Positions 34,448 to 44,040 are shown, numbered from the stretch's first letter. The stretch: 64,000 nucleotides of DNA from Streptomyces sp. L-9-10 (GCF_004151105.1 NZ_PHRF01000162.1:327488-391487), one strand, 5' to 3'. Translations and numbers: made by a program. The notes: generated by a model not told the origin, from the letters alone.

Positions 34448-35296
34448 ATGCTGCGCATCGCCGTTCCCAACAAGGGTTCACTCTCAGGACCTGCGTCGGC
34501 GATGCTCCATGAGGCCGGCTACCAGCAGCGCAAGGAGTCCAAGGAACTCGTCCTGGTCGACCCGGACAACGAGGTGGAGTTCTTCTACCTCCGCCCGCGC
34601 GACATCGCGATCTATGTGAGTTCAGGACGGCTGGACATCGGCATCACCGGCCGGGATCTGCTGCTGGACTCCGGCGCCAACGCGGAGGAGATCCTTCCGC
34701 TCGGCTTCGCGCGCTCCACCTTCCGCTACGCCACCAAGCCCGGCACCGCGGGCGGCGTCGCGGACTTCGGCGGCATGACCGTCGCCACCTCGTACGAGGG
34801 CATCGTCGCCAAGCACCTCGCGGACAACGGCGTCGACGCCTCGGTCGTCCACCTGGACGGCGCGGTCGAGACCGCCATCGAGCTGGGTGTCGCCCAGGTC
34901 ATCGCCGATGTGGTGGAGACCGGCACCTCGCTGCGCAACGCGGGCCTGGAAGTGATCGGCGAGCCGATCATGACGTCGGAGGCGGTCGTCATCCGCCGCA
35001 GCGGCGCCGACGGCGAGGAGCCCAAGGTGCAGCAGTTCCTGCGCAGGCTCCAGGGCGTCCTCGTGGCCCGTACGTACGTGATGATGGACTACGACTGCCG
35101 CGCCGAACACCTGGAGCGCGCCGTCGACCTCACCCCGGGCCTGGAGTCGCCGACCGTCTCCCCGCTGCACAACGAGGGCTGGGTCGCCGTCCGCGCGATG
35201 GTTCCGGCCAAGGAGGCACAGCGGATCATGGACGATCTGTACGAGCTGGGCGCCCGCGCCATCCTCACCACGGCCATCCACGCCTGCCGCCTCTGA
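34448..35296 (+). CDS. hisG: ATP phosphoribosyltransferase, long form
   Basis: HisG joins ATP and PRPP in the first, feedback-inhibited step of histidine synthesis. The 282 residues include the catalytic domain (LRIAVPNKGSLS, SSGRLDIGITGRDLL, VIADVVETGTSL) and the C-terminal regulatory domain that binds histidine (about 205-282). This is the long form, which needs no HisZ. The ATG at 34448 follows AAAGGAAT. Confidence 0.96.
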   Translation: MLRIAVPNKGSLSGPASAMLHEAGYQQRKESKELVLVDPDNEVEFFYLRPRDIAIYVSSGRLDIGITGRDLLLDSGANAEEILPLGFARSTFRYATKPGTAGGVADFGGMTVATSYEGIVAKHLADNGVDASVVHLDGAVETAIELGVAQVIADVVETGTSLRNAGLEVIGEPIMTSEAVVIRRSGADGEEPKVQQFLRRLQGVLVARTYVMMDYDCRAEHLERAVDLTPGLESPTVSPLHNEGWVAVRAMVPAKEAQRIMDDLYELGARAILTTAIHACRL

Positions 35297-35347
35297 CCCG
35301 CGCCGGTCACCCGGCCACCGCACCCACTCCCGGAAGCCAGGGAACGT

Positions 35348-35872
35348 ATGCCCGCCCCCGCGCCCCAGCCAGGTCCGTCCGGCCGGCCCGAACCGGAACC
35401 GTCCGGTGTGTCAGGTCCGTCCGGCCAGTCAGGTCCGCCCGCCCTTCCGGTCACCTTCCGGCCGACCCGTACCCGGGCCGTGCTGCTGACCGTCGGCGTG
35501 GTCATGTTCGCCGTCATCACGGCCATCGGCCTGGTACTCGACCAGCTGAGCGCGGGGGAGCGGATGAGCTTCATCTTCACGGCCCTGCTGTTCCTCGGGG
35601 TCCTGATGCTGCTCAGCCGCCCCAAGGCCGTGGCCGACGACACGGGAGTGACTGTCGTCAATATCACGCGCAGCCGCCGACTGGAGTGGGCCGAGATCCT
35701 GCGCGTCAATCTGCGCCCCGGCGACCCCTGGGTCTTCCTCGACCTCAGCGACGGCAGCAGCCTGCCTGTTCTGGCCATCCAGCCCGGAATCGCCAGGGCA
35801 CACGCCATCCGTGACGCCCGCGCCCTGCGTGCGCTCGCCGACTCCCACTCCACCGCCGCCGGCCACGGCTGA
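35348..35872 (+). CDS. PH-domain membrane protein
   Basis: The 174-residue protein has a Pro/Ser/Gly-rich N-terminal region of about 35 residues, then two membrane helices (AVLLTVGVVMFAVITAIGLV and MSFIFTALLFLGVLMLLS) and a small bacterial PH-like domain (DDTGVTVVNITRSRRLEWAEI, PWVFLDLSDGS). Function is unknown; such proteins are thought to work at the membrane. It lies 51 bases downstream of hisG on the same strand. The N-terminus is low-complexity and may be shorter than the first ATG suggests. Confidence 0.82.
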   Translation: MPAPAPQPGPSGRPEPEPSGVSGPSGQSGPPALPVTFRPTRTRAVLLTVGVVMFAVITAIGLVLDQLSAGERMSFIFTALLFLGVLMLLSRPKAVADDTGVTVVNITRSRRLEWAEILRVNLRPGDPWVFLDLSDGSSLPVLAIQPGIARAHAIRDARALRALADSHSTAAGHG

Positions 35873-36082
35873 CCGTACGGCGCCCCATCCACGGCCGTAC
35901 AGCACTGCCCTCTTCGCCGCTGTCTTGATTACTCTGGTGCCGGAGGCGCCGAGTGCGCCCCGCTCCGCATCCGACGGCCGCATCCGGCCCGCGGGGCACC
36001 TGCGACCCGAGGAGTGACTCCCTCCAGCAATGGACGGATCGTCCGGTAGTACCTGCGCCGCCCCCTTCGAAGAGGCGGCGGC

Positions 36083-37459
36083 ATGACCATCCCCCTTCTG
36101 CTGCTCGCCGCGGCATTCCTTCTGATCCTCGCCAACGGATTCTTCGTGGCCGCCGAGTTCGGCCTCGTCACCGTGGACCGTCCCGACGCCGAACGCGCAG
36201 CCGCCGCGGGTGACCGCCGCGCCCGTACGGTCGTCAGGTCCCTGCGGGAACTGTCCTTCCAGCTCTCCGGCACCCAGCTGGGCATCACCATCACCTCGCT
36301 GGTCGTCGGCATGCTCGCCGAACCCGCGCTCGCCCAGCTGCTGGACGCCCCGCTCTCCGCGACCGGACTGCCCGAAGGGGCCGTCTCCGGGGTCGCGGTG
36401 GTGATCGGCATGCTGCTGGCCTCCGCCGTCCAGATGGTGATCGGCGAACTCGTCCCGAAGAACTGGGCGGTCTCCCGGCCGCTCCAGGTCGCGCGGTTCG
36501 TGGCGGGACCCCAGCATCTCTTCGCCACCGTGTTCCGGCCGGTGATCTCCCTGCTCAACACCGTCGCCAACCGGCTGGTCCGGCTGCTGGGCGTGGAACC
36601 GACCGACGAACTCGCCTCGGCCCGCACCCCCGGCGAACTGGTCTCCCTGGCCCGCCACTCCGCCCGCGCGGGCACCCTCGAACAGGACACCGCCGATCTG
36701 TTCGTACGGACCCTCTCACTCGGCCGGCTCACCGCGCAGCATGTGATGACCCCCCGGGTGAAGGTGAGCGCCCTCCAGGCCGACGCGACCGCCGCGGACG
36801 TCCTCAACCTCACCCGGGCCACCGGTCTGTCCCGCTTCCCCGTCTACCGGGAGCGCATCGACGAGATCGTGGGCATGGTGCATCTCAAGGACGCGCTCGC
36901 GGTCCCGGTGGAGCGGCGGCTGCGCACCCCGGCCGGCCGGATCGCCGTACCGGCCCTGCTGGTCCCCGAGACCCTGCCCGTGCAGCAGCTCCTCGAACGG
37001 CTGCGCAGCGAGCAGCCGATAGCCATCGTGGTCGACGAGTACGGCGGTACGGCCGGTGTCGTCACCCTGGAGGACATCATCGAGGAGCTGGTCGGCGAGG
37101 TGCGCGACGAGCACGACGCCGAGGGCGACGGACGGCCGGAACTGGCCGCCGTCGCGGCCGAGGACGGCCGCCCCGCCTGGGACGCCGACGGCAGCGCCCG
37201 GGTCCTCACCCTGCGGCGGATCGGACTCGACGTACCCGAGGGACCGTACGAGACCCTCGCCGGCCTCGTCGCCGATCTGCTGGGCCGTATCCCGGCCCCC
37301 GGCGACCGGGCGGAACTGCCGGGCTGGCGGCTCTCCGTACGCCAGGTGGACCGCTACCGGGCCGAGCGGGTCCGGCTGGTACGTACCGCCGAGCTTCCGG
37401 CGGGCACCCCGGCCGACCAGCGGGCCTGCGTCCCGGCGATGGCGGAGGGGCCCCGATGA
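36083..37459 (+). CDS. CNNM/CorC-type membrane protein with CBS pair (HlyC/CorC family), first of two
   Basis: The 458-residue protein has the CNNM (DUF21) membrane domain in residues 1-190 (ANGFFVAAEFGLVTVD, GELVPKNWAVS), a CBS pair (about 210-330, LGRLTAQHVMTPR, VDEYGGTAGVVTLEDIIEEL), and a C-terminal CorC_HlyC domain (about 345-430). Members are linked to magnesium or cobalt efflux and to stress; the older name haemolysin C is misleading. The stop overlaps the second copy's ATG (ATGA), so the two are coupled and may form a heteromer. Confidence 0.9.
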   Translation: MTIPLLLLAAAFLLILANGFFVAAEFGLVTVDRPDAERAAAAGDRRARTVVRSLRELSFQLSGTQLGITITSLVVGMLAEPALAQLLDAPLSATGLPEGAVSGVAVVIGMLLASAVQMVIGELVPKNWAVSRPLQVARFVAGPQHLFATVFRPVISLLNTVANRLVRLLGVEPTDELASARTPGELVSLARHSARAGTLEQDTADLFVRTLSLGRLTAQHVMTPRVKVSALQADATAADVLNLTRATGLSRFPVYRERIDEIVGMVHLKDALAVPVERRLRTPAGRIAVPALLVPETLPVQQLLERLRSEQPIAIVVDEYGGTAGVVTLEDIIEELVGEVRDEHDAEGDGRPELAAVAAEDGRPAWDADGSARVLTLRRIGLDVPEGPYETLAGLVADLLGRIPAPGDRAELPGWRLSVRQVDRYRAERVRLVRTAELPAGTPADQRACVPAMAEGPR

Positions 37460-38559
37460 GCGCCCTGCAACTCGTCTTCGCCCTGCTGCTCGTCCTGGCC
37501 AACGGCTTCTTCGTCGGAGCCGAGTTCGCCCTCGTCTCCGTACGCCGCAGCCAGATCGAACCGCACGCCGCACGAGGCTCCGCGCGGGCCAGACAGGTGC
37601 TGCACGGTCTGGAGAACCTGCCGCAGATGATGGCGGCCGCGCAGTTCGGCATCACCGTCTGCTCCCTGACGCTCGGCGCGGTCGCCGAGCCCACGGTGGC
37701 GCATCTGCTGGAGCCCGTCTTCCACGCAGCCCATGTGCCCGAGGGACTGATCCATCCGCTGGGCTATGTCATAGCCCTCGCGCTGGTCGTCTTCCTGCAT
37801 CTGGTCATCGGCGAGATGGTCCCGAAGAACCTCGCCATGGCCGCGCCCGAGAAGACCGCGCTCTGGTTCAGCCCCGGCCTGGTCGGTTTCGCCCGGCTGT
37901 GCCGCCCGGTGACGGCCGGCCTCGGCGCCTGCGCCCGGCTGGTGCTGCGGGCCTTCCACGTCGAGCCCAAGGACGAGGTGGAGGCGGTCTTCACCAGCGA
38001 GCAGCTCAACCGGCTCGTCGAGGACTCGGGCCAGGCGGGACTGCTCGAACCGGAGGCGCAGGAACGGCTGGAGGACGCCCTGGAGCTGGGCAGCCGCCCG
38101 GTCACGGACGTACTCCTGACCCGTGCCTCCCTGGTGACGGTGACCCCCGCGGTCACCCCGCGCGAGATCGAGGAGCTGACGGTACGCACCGGCTACTCCC
38201 GCTACCCGGTCTGCGCGGAGGGCGGAGGGGCCTTCATGGGGTATCTGCATGTCAAGGACGTCCTCGATCTGGAAGCCGGCGAACGCGCCGTGCCGCAGCA
38301 CATCTGGCGGCCGATGGCGACGCTGCGGGCGGAACTCCCGCTGGACGACGCGCTCACCGTGATGCGCCGCGCGGCCTCGCATCTGGCGCAGGTCGCGGAC
38401 GCGTCCGGCCGGGTGCTCGGTCTGGTGGCCCTGGAGGACGTCCTGGAAATGCTGGTCGGTGAGGTACGCGACCCGTCCCACCGGGCGACGGCGGCGCCGA
38501 AGCCGGCCCTGGTGGGTGAGCAGCGCACGGACCAGTCCGATCAGGTCCTGGCGCGCTGA
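37456..38559 (+). CDS. CNNM/CorC-type membrane protein with CBS pair, second copy lacking the CorC_HlyC domain
   Basis: The 367-residue protein repeats the CNNM membrane domain (ANGFFVGAEFALVSVRRS, GEMVPKNLAMAAPEKTALWF) and CBS pair (RPVTDVLLTRASLVTV, LGLVALEDVLEMLVGE), but stops soon after the second CBS motif. It therefore lacks the C-terminal CorC_HlyC domain of its partner. Tandem pairs of this long and short type are common in Streptomyces as I recall. The ATG overlaps the first gene's stop. It likely works with the first as a metal-ion transporter or regulator. Confidence 0.9.
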   Translation: MSALQLVFALLLVLANGFFVGAEFALVSVRRSQIEPHAARGSARARQVLHGLENLPQMMAAAQFGITVCSLTLGAVAEPTVAHLLEPVFHAAHVPEGLIHPLGYVIALALVVFLHLVIGEMVPKNLAMAAPEKTALWFSPGLVGFARLCRPVTAGLGACARLVLRAFHVEPKDEVEAVFTSEQLNRLVEDSGQAGLLEPEAQERLEDALELGSRPVTDVLLTRASLVTVTPAVTPREIEELTVRTGYSRYPVCAEGGGAFMGYLHVKDVLDLEAGERAVPQHIWRPMATLRAELPLDDALTVMRRAASHLAQVADASGRVLGLVALEDVLEMLVGEVRDPSHRATAAPKPALVGEQRTDQSDQVLAR

Positions 38560-38576
38560 CGGGGCAGTCCACGGCA

Positions 38577-38616
38577 GGCGGCGCGCCCGAGGCGGATGAG
38601 CCGACGGCGCGCCGCC
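38577..38616. terminator. Terminator after the CNNM pair
   Basis: GGCGGCGCGCC at 38577-38587 pairs perfectly with GGCGCGCCGCC at 38606-38616 across an 18-base loop. The genes on both sides are convergent. Confidence 0.7.
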
Positions 38617-38663
38617 GTCGAAGGAGAGGCCGAGCTCGATGCGCGCGGCTCGATGTACGGACC

Positions 38664-40568
38664 TCAGGCGGGCGGCATGTCCTGGGGGCCGCGGTTCGCC
38701 GGGCCGCGCCCCGAGAGCACCTCGCCGTACGCCTGCATCAGATCGGGCAGCCGCAGCGTCGCCAGATCGTCGCGGGTCGGCGTCCCGCTGTACCCGGAGA
38801 GCCGCAGATCGCGGTACGCGCAGCTCTTCTCGTACAGCGTCCGCACGAAGCGGCCGTTGCCCAGCTCGTCGATCCATCCCTGGTCCACGACATGGCCGCT
38901 GATCGAGCGCAGCTCGTCCGCCGCCTCCTCGTCCCAGACGTCGCCGTTCTCCGCGGCCAGCACGCCGCCGATGGCGGTCAGTTCCAGCGGCCGGTAGCTG
39001 GGGAAGTCGACGCGGCTGGTGAAGCGTGAGGAGAGGCCCGGATTGGCGGCGAGCAGCCGGTCCATGCCCTCCGGATAGCCGGCCAGGATGACCACGAGAT
39101 GGTCGCGGTTGTCCTCGGCGCGCTTCAGCAGCACCTGAAGGGCCTCGTCACCGTACGCGTCGCCCTTGCTGTAGCCCGAGTTGGAGAGGCTGTACGCCTC
39201 GTCGACGAAGAGCACCCCGCCGATCGCCGAGTCGATCAGCTCATTCGCCTTGACGGCGGTCTGGCCCAGGAACTCGCCCACCATGTCGGCCCGCTGGGCC
39301 TCGACCAGATGGTCCCCGCCGAGCAGCCCCAGGGCGTAGAAGATCCGCCCGAGGATCCGGGCCACGGTCGTCTTGCCGGTGCCGGAGGGGCCGGAGAAGA
39401 CAAAGTGACGTTTCGGCGGCTGGACGGGCAGCCCCTGTCCGGCCCGCAGCCGCGCCATGTGCAGCTGCGCCGTCGCCGCCTTGACCTGCCGTTTCACCGG
39501 CTCCAGACCGACCATCCGCTCCAGCTCGGCGAGCGCCTCGGCGAGCAGCGCCGGATCGGTCGGGCCGTCCGGGAAGCGCGGCGGAGCGGGGGCCGCGGGC
39601 GGCGGGGCCTTCTCCCGTACGCCTTCGCGTGCCGGGGGCGGGGTGACCCCGCCCAGCTGGGGCTGGACCTCGTTGCCGATCCGTACGTCGGAGCCGACCG
39701 AGCCCTCCGGTTCGCCCCCGGACTCCGCCGTGTCCGCCGCGTCCTGGCCGAGCCCCGCGCGCGCGACCGAGGCGATCCCCACCGGATCGTCCGGCCCTTC
39801 GTACCCGTCGGAATCGGTGATCGCGGCGAGCCGGGCCGCGGTGTCCATGAACGCCGGATCGAGCCGGTGCACGGCCCGGTAGAGCGGCAGCGCGGCGGCG
39901 CTGCGTCCGGTGCCCTCATGGGCGCGGGCCAGCCAGTACCGCAGTTCCTTGCGCTGCGGCTGTTCGCTGCGGCAGCGCATCAGCGCGGTGGACAGCAGCG
40001 GCTCCGCCTGCCCGTACATCTCCAGCCGCACCCGCGCCATCCCGCCGAAGAGCCCGGCCTCGATCCCCAGCAGCGGGTCATGGACCAGCGGTTCGGTGTG
40101 GCGCACCAACTGGTCCCAGTCCTTGACCAGATAGGCGCGGCAGGCGTGCAGGAAGCGCACCTGCGGATCGGCGTCCACCGGCGGCAGACCCGCGAGGGCC
40201 CGGTCCAGCTCCGGCACATGGCGGCCGTCCAGCCAGTGCGAGGCATGGGCGAGCAGCAGATCACGCCCGCTCTCCAGCACCGGCTGCACCCACCAGCCGA
40301 GCCAGTACCAGGAGTTGAGGGTGCGGCGGTGGCGGGAGCGCTGCTCGCCGAAGCGGTCGCGGTGGCGGTACATCCGCAGCAGGGCGGTGGTGGTGTCGAC
40401 GCGCAGCGCGTGCAGCCCGAGCCAGCCGTCGGCCATCCCGGGGTCGAGCCGTACGGCGGTCCTGAACTCTTCCTCCGCCTGGGGATAGGCCCCCATCGTG
40501 TAGGCGTCCACACCGCGCACCCAGGCGAGGTCGGCCGGGGCCTGTGTGCCCTGCGCGCCGATATCCAT
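38664..40568 (-). CDS. EccA-like AAA+ ATPase with TPR N-terminal region
   Basis: The 634-residue protein has a helical TPR-like N-terminal region of about 270 residues, a Pro/Glu-rich linker, then a CbbX/SpoVK-type AAA+ domain (about 330-600). The latter shows Walker A GPSGTGKT, Walker B GGVLFVDEAY, and the sensor region VILAGYPEGMDRLL. The architecture resembles EccA of ESX (type VII) secretion. However, no other ESX genes are nearby, so a chaperone-like or remodelling role elsewhere is equally possible. I chose the ATG at 40568, which is preceded by GGGGGAC. Confidence 0.82.
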   Translation of the reverse strand: MDIGAQGTQAPADLAWVRGVDAYTMGAYPQAEEEFRTAVRLDPGMADGWLGLHALRVDTTTALLRMYRHRDRFGEQRSRHRRTLNSWYWLGWWVQPVLESGRDLLLAHASHWLDGRHVPELDRALAGLPPVDADPQVRFLHACRAYLVKDWDQLVRHTEPLVHDPLLGIEAGLFGGMARVRLEMYGQAEPLLSTALMRCRSEQPQRKELRYWLARAHEGTGRSAAALPLYRAVHRLDPAFMDTAARLAAITDSDGYEGPDDPVGIASVARAGLGQDAADTAESGGEPEGSVGSDVRIGNEVQPQLGGVTPPPAREGVREKAPPPAAPAPPRFPDGPTDPALLAEALAELERMVGLEPVKRQVKAATAQLHMARLRAGQGLPVQPPKRHFVFSGPSGTGKTTVARILGRIFYALGLLGGDHLVEAQRADMVGEFLGQTAVKANELIDSAIGGVLFVDEAYSLSNSGYSKGDAYGDEALQVLLKRAEDNRDHLVVILAGYPEGMDRLLAANPGLSSRFTSRVDFPSYRPLELTAIGGVLAAENGDVWDEEAADELRSISGHVVDQGWIDELGNGRFVRTLYEKSCAYRDLRLSGYSGTPTRDDLATLRLPDLMQAYGEVLSGRGPANRGPQDMPPA

Positions 40569-40939
40569 CAGGTCCCCCACAAACCGTGCCCCCGGAATGT
40601 CCCGCCGGGCGGGCGCCCGCCGGCAGCGTGCCGAACCACCTTGTCGCGGACGGGAATTGACCGCACCGAGAGGCATCGTACCTGCGCAGAGGGTGTGCGA
40701 CTAAGGGCACCGCAGCGTGGGCGGAGCGGTGACCCAGGGTGAGCGCGGGAGGGGTACGGCACGGGTGAAGGGGCGTCGAACAGGTGCGAAGGGCAGAACG
40801 AAGCCCCCGATCACGGGGGAACAACCGGGGGCTTCGCGTCTGCGGCGGCTCCGAAAAGCCGCACATTAAGAACGTAAGACCTGTCCGGCCCCTCGGTCAA
40901 GCCGAGTTGGGCACTCTCCCGGGGTCGATTTCCGACTGC
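40569..40939. other. Intergenic region with two hairpins, no gene
   Basis: This 371-base gap between two minus-strand genes has no gene I can support. It contains two hairpins: 40799-40808 with 40827-40836 (CGAAGCCCCC / GGGGGCTTCG) and 40845-40850 with 40857-40862 (GCGGCT / AGCCGC). They probably end the kinase transcript read toward lower coordinates. The rest, near 40569-40790, should hold the EccA-like gene's promoter. Confidence 0.55.
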
Positions 40940-41569
40940 TCAGTATGGAGGCGGAAGCTGATCACACTGTGTGACGGTTTGGTCCGCCCTCGCGGTCGTC
41001 ACCGGCCCCGTGCGTATCAGGTACCCCGTCTGTCGCTCGGTTACCAGGGCATCGGCGAAGGGCCGCGAGGGGTCGGCCGAGAAATGGCGTGTCTCCGCCG
41101 TCGTCCACGCGTCCCAGAAGGCGGACAGCGCGGGCCCGTCGCGCCGCCGGCCCCGCTCCCAGGACTCCTCCGCGCCCCGGTCCATCCAGAAGAGCCGGGC
41201 GAGACACGGCCGGAGCGCCCGCCGCCCGGCCCCCACGCCCTCGATGATCACCACGGGGGCGGGCGGCAGCGGACGCGGCGCGGTGAACCGCCGCAGCGTC
41301 CAGTCGTACGGCGCGTAGCGCGCGCTCACGCCGCGCGAGAGCGGCTCGATGACCTGCGACCTCAGCCGTTCCACCCACGCGAAGAACTGCTCATGGGCCG
41401 CCAGGTCGTCGAGCCGCAGTACGGGCGCTCCGTCCAGCTCCGCCGACAGCCGCGTCGCGAAGGTGGTCTTGCCGGAGCCCGCGTGCCCGTCGACCGCGAT
41501 CAGCCGGACGGGACCACAGGAGGGCGGCAGCGCGCGCAGGGCGGTGGCCGGTTCGGTCAGGTCGTTCAT
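40940..41569 (-). CDS. Uridine kinase-like P-loop kinase
   Basis: The 209-residue protein has a P-loop, LIAVDGHAGSGKTTFATRLS, and a segment typical of uridine/phosphoribulokinase relatives (PVVIIEGVGAGRR and FWMDRG). The substrate is uncertain: it could be a nucleoside or another small alcohol. I chose the ATG at 41569, which gives a normal length for the family. It is divergent from the C39-type peptidase gene and its promoter region contains a 12-base palindrome. Confidence 0.82.
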   Translation of the reverse strand: MNDLTEPATALRALPPSCGPVRLIAVDGHAGSGKTTFATRLSAELDGAPVLRLDDLAAHEQFFAWVERLRSQVIEPLSRGVSARYAPYDWTLRRFTAPRPLPPAPVVIIEGVGAGRRALRPCLARLFWMDRGAEESWERGRRRDGPALSAFWDAWTTAETRHFSADPSRPFADALVTERQTGYLIRTGPVTTARADQTVTQCDQLPPPY

Positions 41570-41642
41570 CCGTCCCACCCTACGAGGCCGCGTCCCAGGC
41601 GGCCCGGCGCGGTCGCCGCCGCAGGTCACGTCACCGGTGAAG

Positions 41643-41654
41643 ACCAATATTGGT
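41643..41654. promoter_or_regulatory. 12-base palindrome between divergent kinase and peptidase genes
   Basis: ACCAATATTGGT is a perfect palindrome in an AT-rich patch of the 253-base divergent region. It may be an operator. No adjacent regulator points to its binder. Confidence 0.4.
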
Positions 41655-41822
41655 GGGCCGACGCGGTCCGAATCGCTGGCAGAGGCCCACCGCGAACCGC
41701 GATAGTGGACGACTGTCGAACCGCCGTCATCTCTCCGCGCTCTCCCGTATCCCCGGCGTTCTCACCGTTCCCAGCGTTCCGAACGTTCTCACCGCTCTCT
41801 CCGCCTTCGACCGGAGGTTCTC

Positions 41823-43223
41823 ATGACCAGCCCCACCTCACGCAGAACCGTGCTGGCCGCCGCGCTCGCGGCTGTCGCGGGCACCGGGGCGGCGGGCGCG
41901 GTCCCGGCCGCCGCCGCTTCCGCCCCTACCCGGGACCCGGCCCCCGCCTCACCCCCCTCGACCTCGACGGCTCCCACCGGGGCGAAACCTCTTGTGGACA
42001 ACGCCTTCTGGACCTCGTACGCCGACTGGCGCGCCGGTACCGCGAAGGGCACTCGCGCGGTGTCCGGCACCCGGCCCTCGCTGGTGATTGGTGTCCCCGC
42101 CGGGCGCACCGACTACGCCGATCCGCACACCGGTACGACCACCACCTGGGAGTACGGGACCTGGACCTCACCCCTGCACCGCTCGAAGGTCCCCGCCACC
42201 GAGGTGATCGCCTCCTGGAACGCCAGGACGCCGGCCGGCACCTGGCTCCAGATCGAACTGCGCGGCCAGTACGCCGACGGCACCGAGACGCCCTGGTACG
42301 TGCTGGGCCGCTGGACCTCGGGCGACGGCGAGGGCGACATCCGGCGCACGTCCCTCGACGGCCAGACCGACGGGCGCAGCAGCATCTGGACCGACACCTT
42401 CTCGGTGGACGACCCGGCGAGCGGGCTGCGTCTCGCCTCGTACCGGCTGCGGCTCACCCTTTACCGCAGGCCCGGCACCACGCTCACGCCGGTCGTGCAC
42501 CGGGCGGGCGCGATGGCCTCCGACGTCCCGGACCGGTTCACCGTCCCCGCGTCCGAGCCCGGTCTCGCCCGCGAGCTGACCGTGCCGCGCTACTCGCAGA
42601 ACATCCACACCGGGCAGTACCCCGAGTACGACAACGGCGGCGAGGCCTGGTGCAGCCCCACCTCCTCGCAGATGATCATCGAGTACTGGGGGCGCCGGCC
42701 CACCGCCGAGGACCTCGCCTGGGTGAACCCGGACTTCGCCGACCCCCAGGTCTGCCACGCGGCCCGGTTCACCTACGACTACCAGTACGAGGGGTGCGGC
42801 AACTGGCCCTTCAACGCCGCGTACGCCACCACCTACCGGGACATGAGCGCGGCCGTGACCCGGCTGGGCTCGCTCACCGACGTGGAGACCCTCATCCGCG
42901 CCGGTATCCCCGTGATCACCTCGCAGTCCTTCCTCAAGGAGGAGCTGACGGGGGCGGGTTACGGCACCGCGGGCCATCTGATGACCGTGATCGGTTTCAC
43001 CGCCGAGGGCGATGTGATCGCCAATGACCCCGCCTCGCCGGACAACCCCGCCGTACGCCGTGTCTACCGGCGCGTGGAATGGGAGAACATCTGGCTCAGG
43101 ACCAAGCGGTACAACGCCTCGGGCAAGGTGACCTCCGGCACGGGCGGCGTCTGCTACGTCTACTGGCCCGCCGCGCCGGACGCGGCTCAGCGCCGGGCCC
43201 TGCGGTCGGTGGGCCTGCTCTGA
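41823..43223 (+). CDS. Secreted peptidase C39-like protein
   Basis: The 466-residue protein starts with a twin-arginine-type signal (SRRTVLAAALAAVAG) and a Pro/Ser/Thr-rich linker. The mature region has a beta-rich part (about 55-245) and a C-terminal papain-like C39_2 domain with Cys277 in GGEAWCSPTSS, His385 in GHLMTVIGF and Asn/Asp401-402 in ANDPA. It is probably an exported cysteine peptidase or amidase; the substrate is unknown. GGAGG lies just before the ATG at 41823. Tat export is inferred from the RR motif. Confidence 0.85.
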   Translation: MTSPTSRRTVLAAALAAVAGTGAAGAVPAAAASAPTRDPAPASPPSTSTAPTGAKPLVDNAFWTSYADWRAGTAKGTRAVSGTRPSLVIGVPAGRTDYADPHTGTTTTWEYGTWTSPLHRSKVPATEVIASWNARTPAGTWLQIELRGQYADGTETPWYVLGRWTSGDGEGDIRRTSLDGQTDGRSSIWTDTFSVDDPASGLRLASYRLRLTLYRRPGTTLTPVVHRAGAMASDVPDRFTVPASEPGLARELTVPRYSQNIHTGQYPEYDNGGEAWCSPTSSQMIIEYWGRRPTAEDLAWVNPDFADPQVCHAARFTYDYQYEGCGNWPFNAAYATTYRDMSAAVTRLGSLTDVETLIRAGIPVITSQSFLKEELTGAGYGTAGHLMTVIGFTAEGDVIANDPASPDNPAVRRVYRRVEWENIWLRTKRYNASGKVTSGTGGVCYVYWPAAPDAAQRRALRSVGLL

Positions 43224-43350
43224 CGCGTCGCCCTCCCCTGCGGCCGGAGGAACGATCCCCTCCGGCCGCTCGTGGCGGCCCGGGGACTCTCTGCGATACT
43301 GCGGGCGATCGTGCGCACACCCCGTGGCAGCCGGAGACCAGGACGCGAAT

Positions 43351-44034
43351 GTGAATCGCAGTGAACAGCGCGGCAGCTCCGAACGCTCCCAGGCCCGGCG
43401 CTCCGAACTCATCGCGACCGGCCGGAAGTTGTTCGCCGACACCTCGTACGACGCGCTGTCGATGGACGACATAGCCCAGCACGCCGGGGTCGCCAAGGGG
43501 CTGATCTACTACTACTTCAAGAACAAGCGCGGCTACTACCTCGCCATCGTCGAGGACTCGGTCGCCGAACTCGTCTCGCTCGCCTCGGGCGGCGCCGAAC
43601 TCCCGCGCACCCAGCGCGTACAGCGCACCGTCGAGGCCTATCTGAGCTTCGCCCAGTACAACGAGGCGGCGTACCGCACCATCATCACGGGCGGCGTCGG
43701 CTTCGACACCCAGGTCCAGGCGATCCGCGACGCCGTACGGACGGGCCTGGTCTCCACGGTCGCCCAGGGCGCGTACGGCCGCTCCGACATCCCGCCGATC
43801 GCCCGGCTCGCCCTGCTCGGCTGGCTCAGCAGCGTCGAGTGGCTCACGCTCGAATGGCTGGAGTACCAGCAGGACCTGCCCAGGGAGATCCCGCGCGATC
43901 TGCTCGTACGGATGCTGCGCCACACGCTGGACACGATCGAGGAGTTCTCCCCGGAGTGCCCCGCGCCGCCGCAGGACCTCGACTGGCGCCCCGTCACCGG
44001 CCTCGACGCGAGCCAGGAGTCCCCGCGGGCATGA
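43351..44034 (+). CDS. TetR-family regulator
   Basis: The 227-residue protein has the TetR DNA-binding domain in residues 15-65 (RRSELIATGRKLFADTSYD, SMDDIAQHAGVAKGLIYYYF) and a helical ligand domain. The ligand and targets are unknown. I chose the GTG at 43351 with AGGA upstream. The C39-type peptidase gene lies 127 bases upstream on the same strand, and a strong terminator follows. Confidence 0.88.
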   Translation: MNRSEQRGSSERSQARRSELIATGRKLFADTSYDALSMDDIAQHAGVAKGLIYYYFKNKRGYYLAIVEDSVAELVSLASGGAELPRTQRVQRTVEAYLSFAQYNEAAYRTIITGGVGFDTQVQAIRDAVRTGLVSTVAQGAYGRSDIPPIARLALLGWLSSVEWLTLEWLEYQQDLPREIPRDLLVRMLRHTLDTIEEFSPECPAPPQDLDWRPVTGLDASQESPRA

Positions 44035-44040
44035 AGTCGC

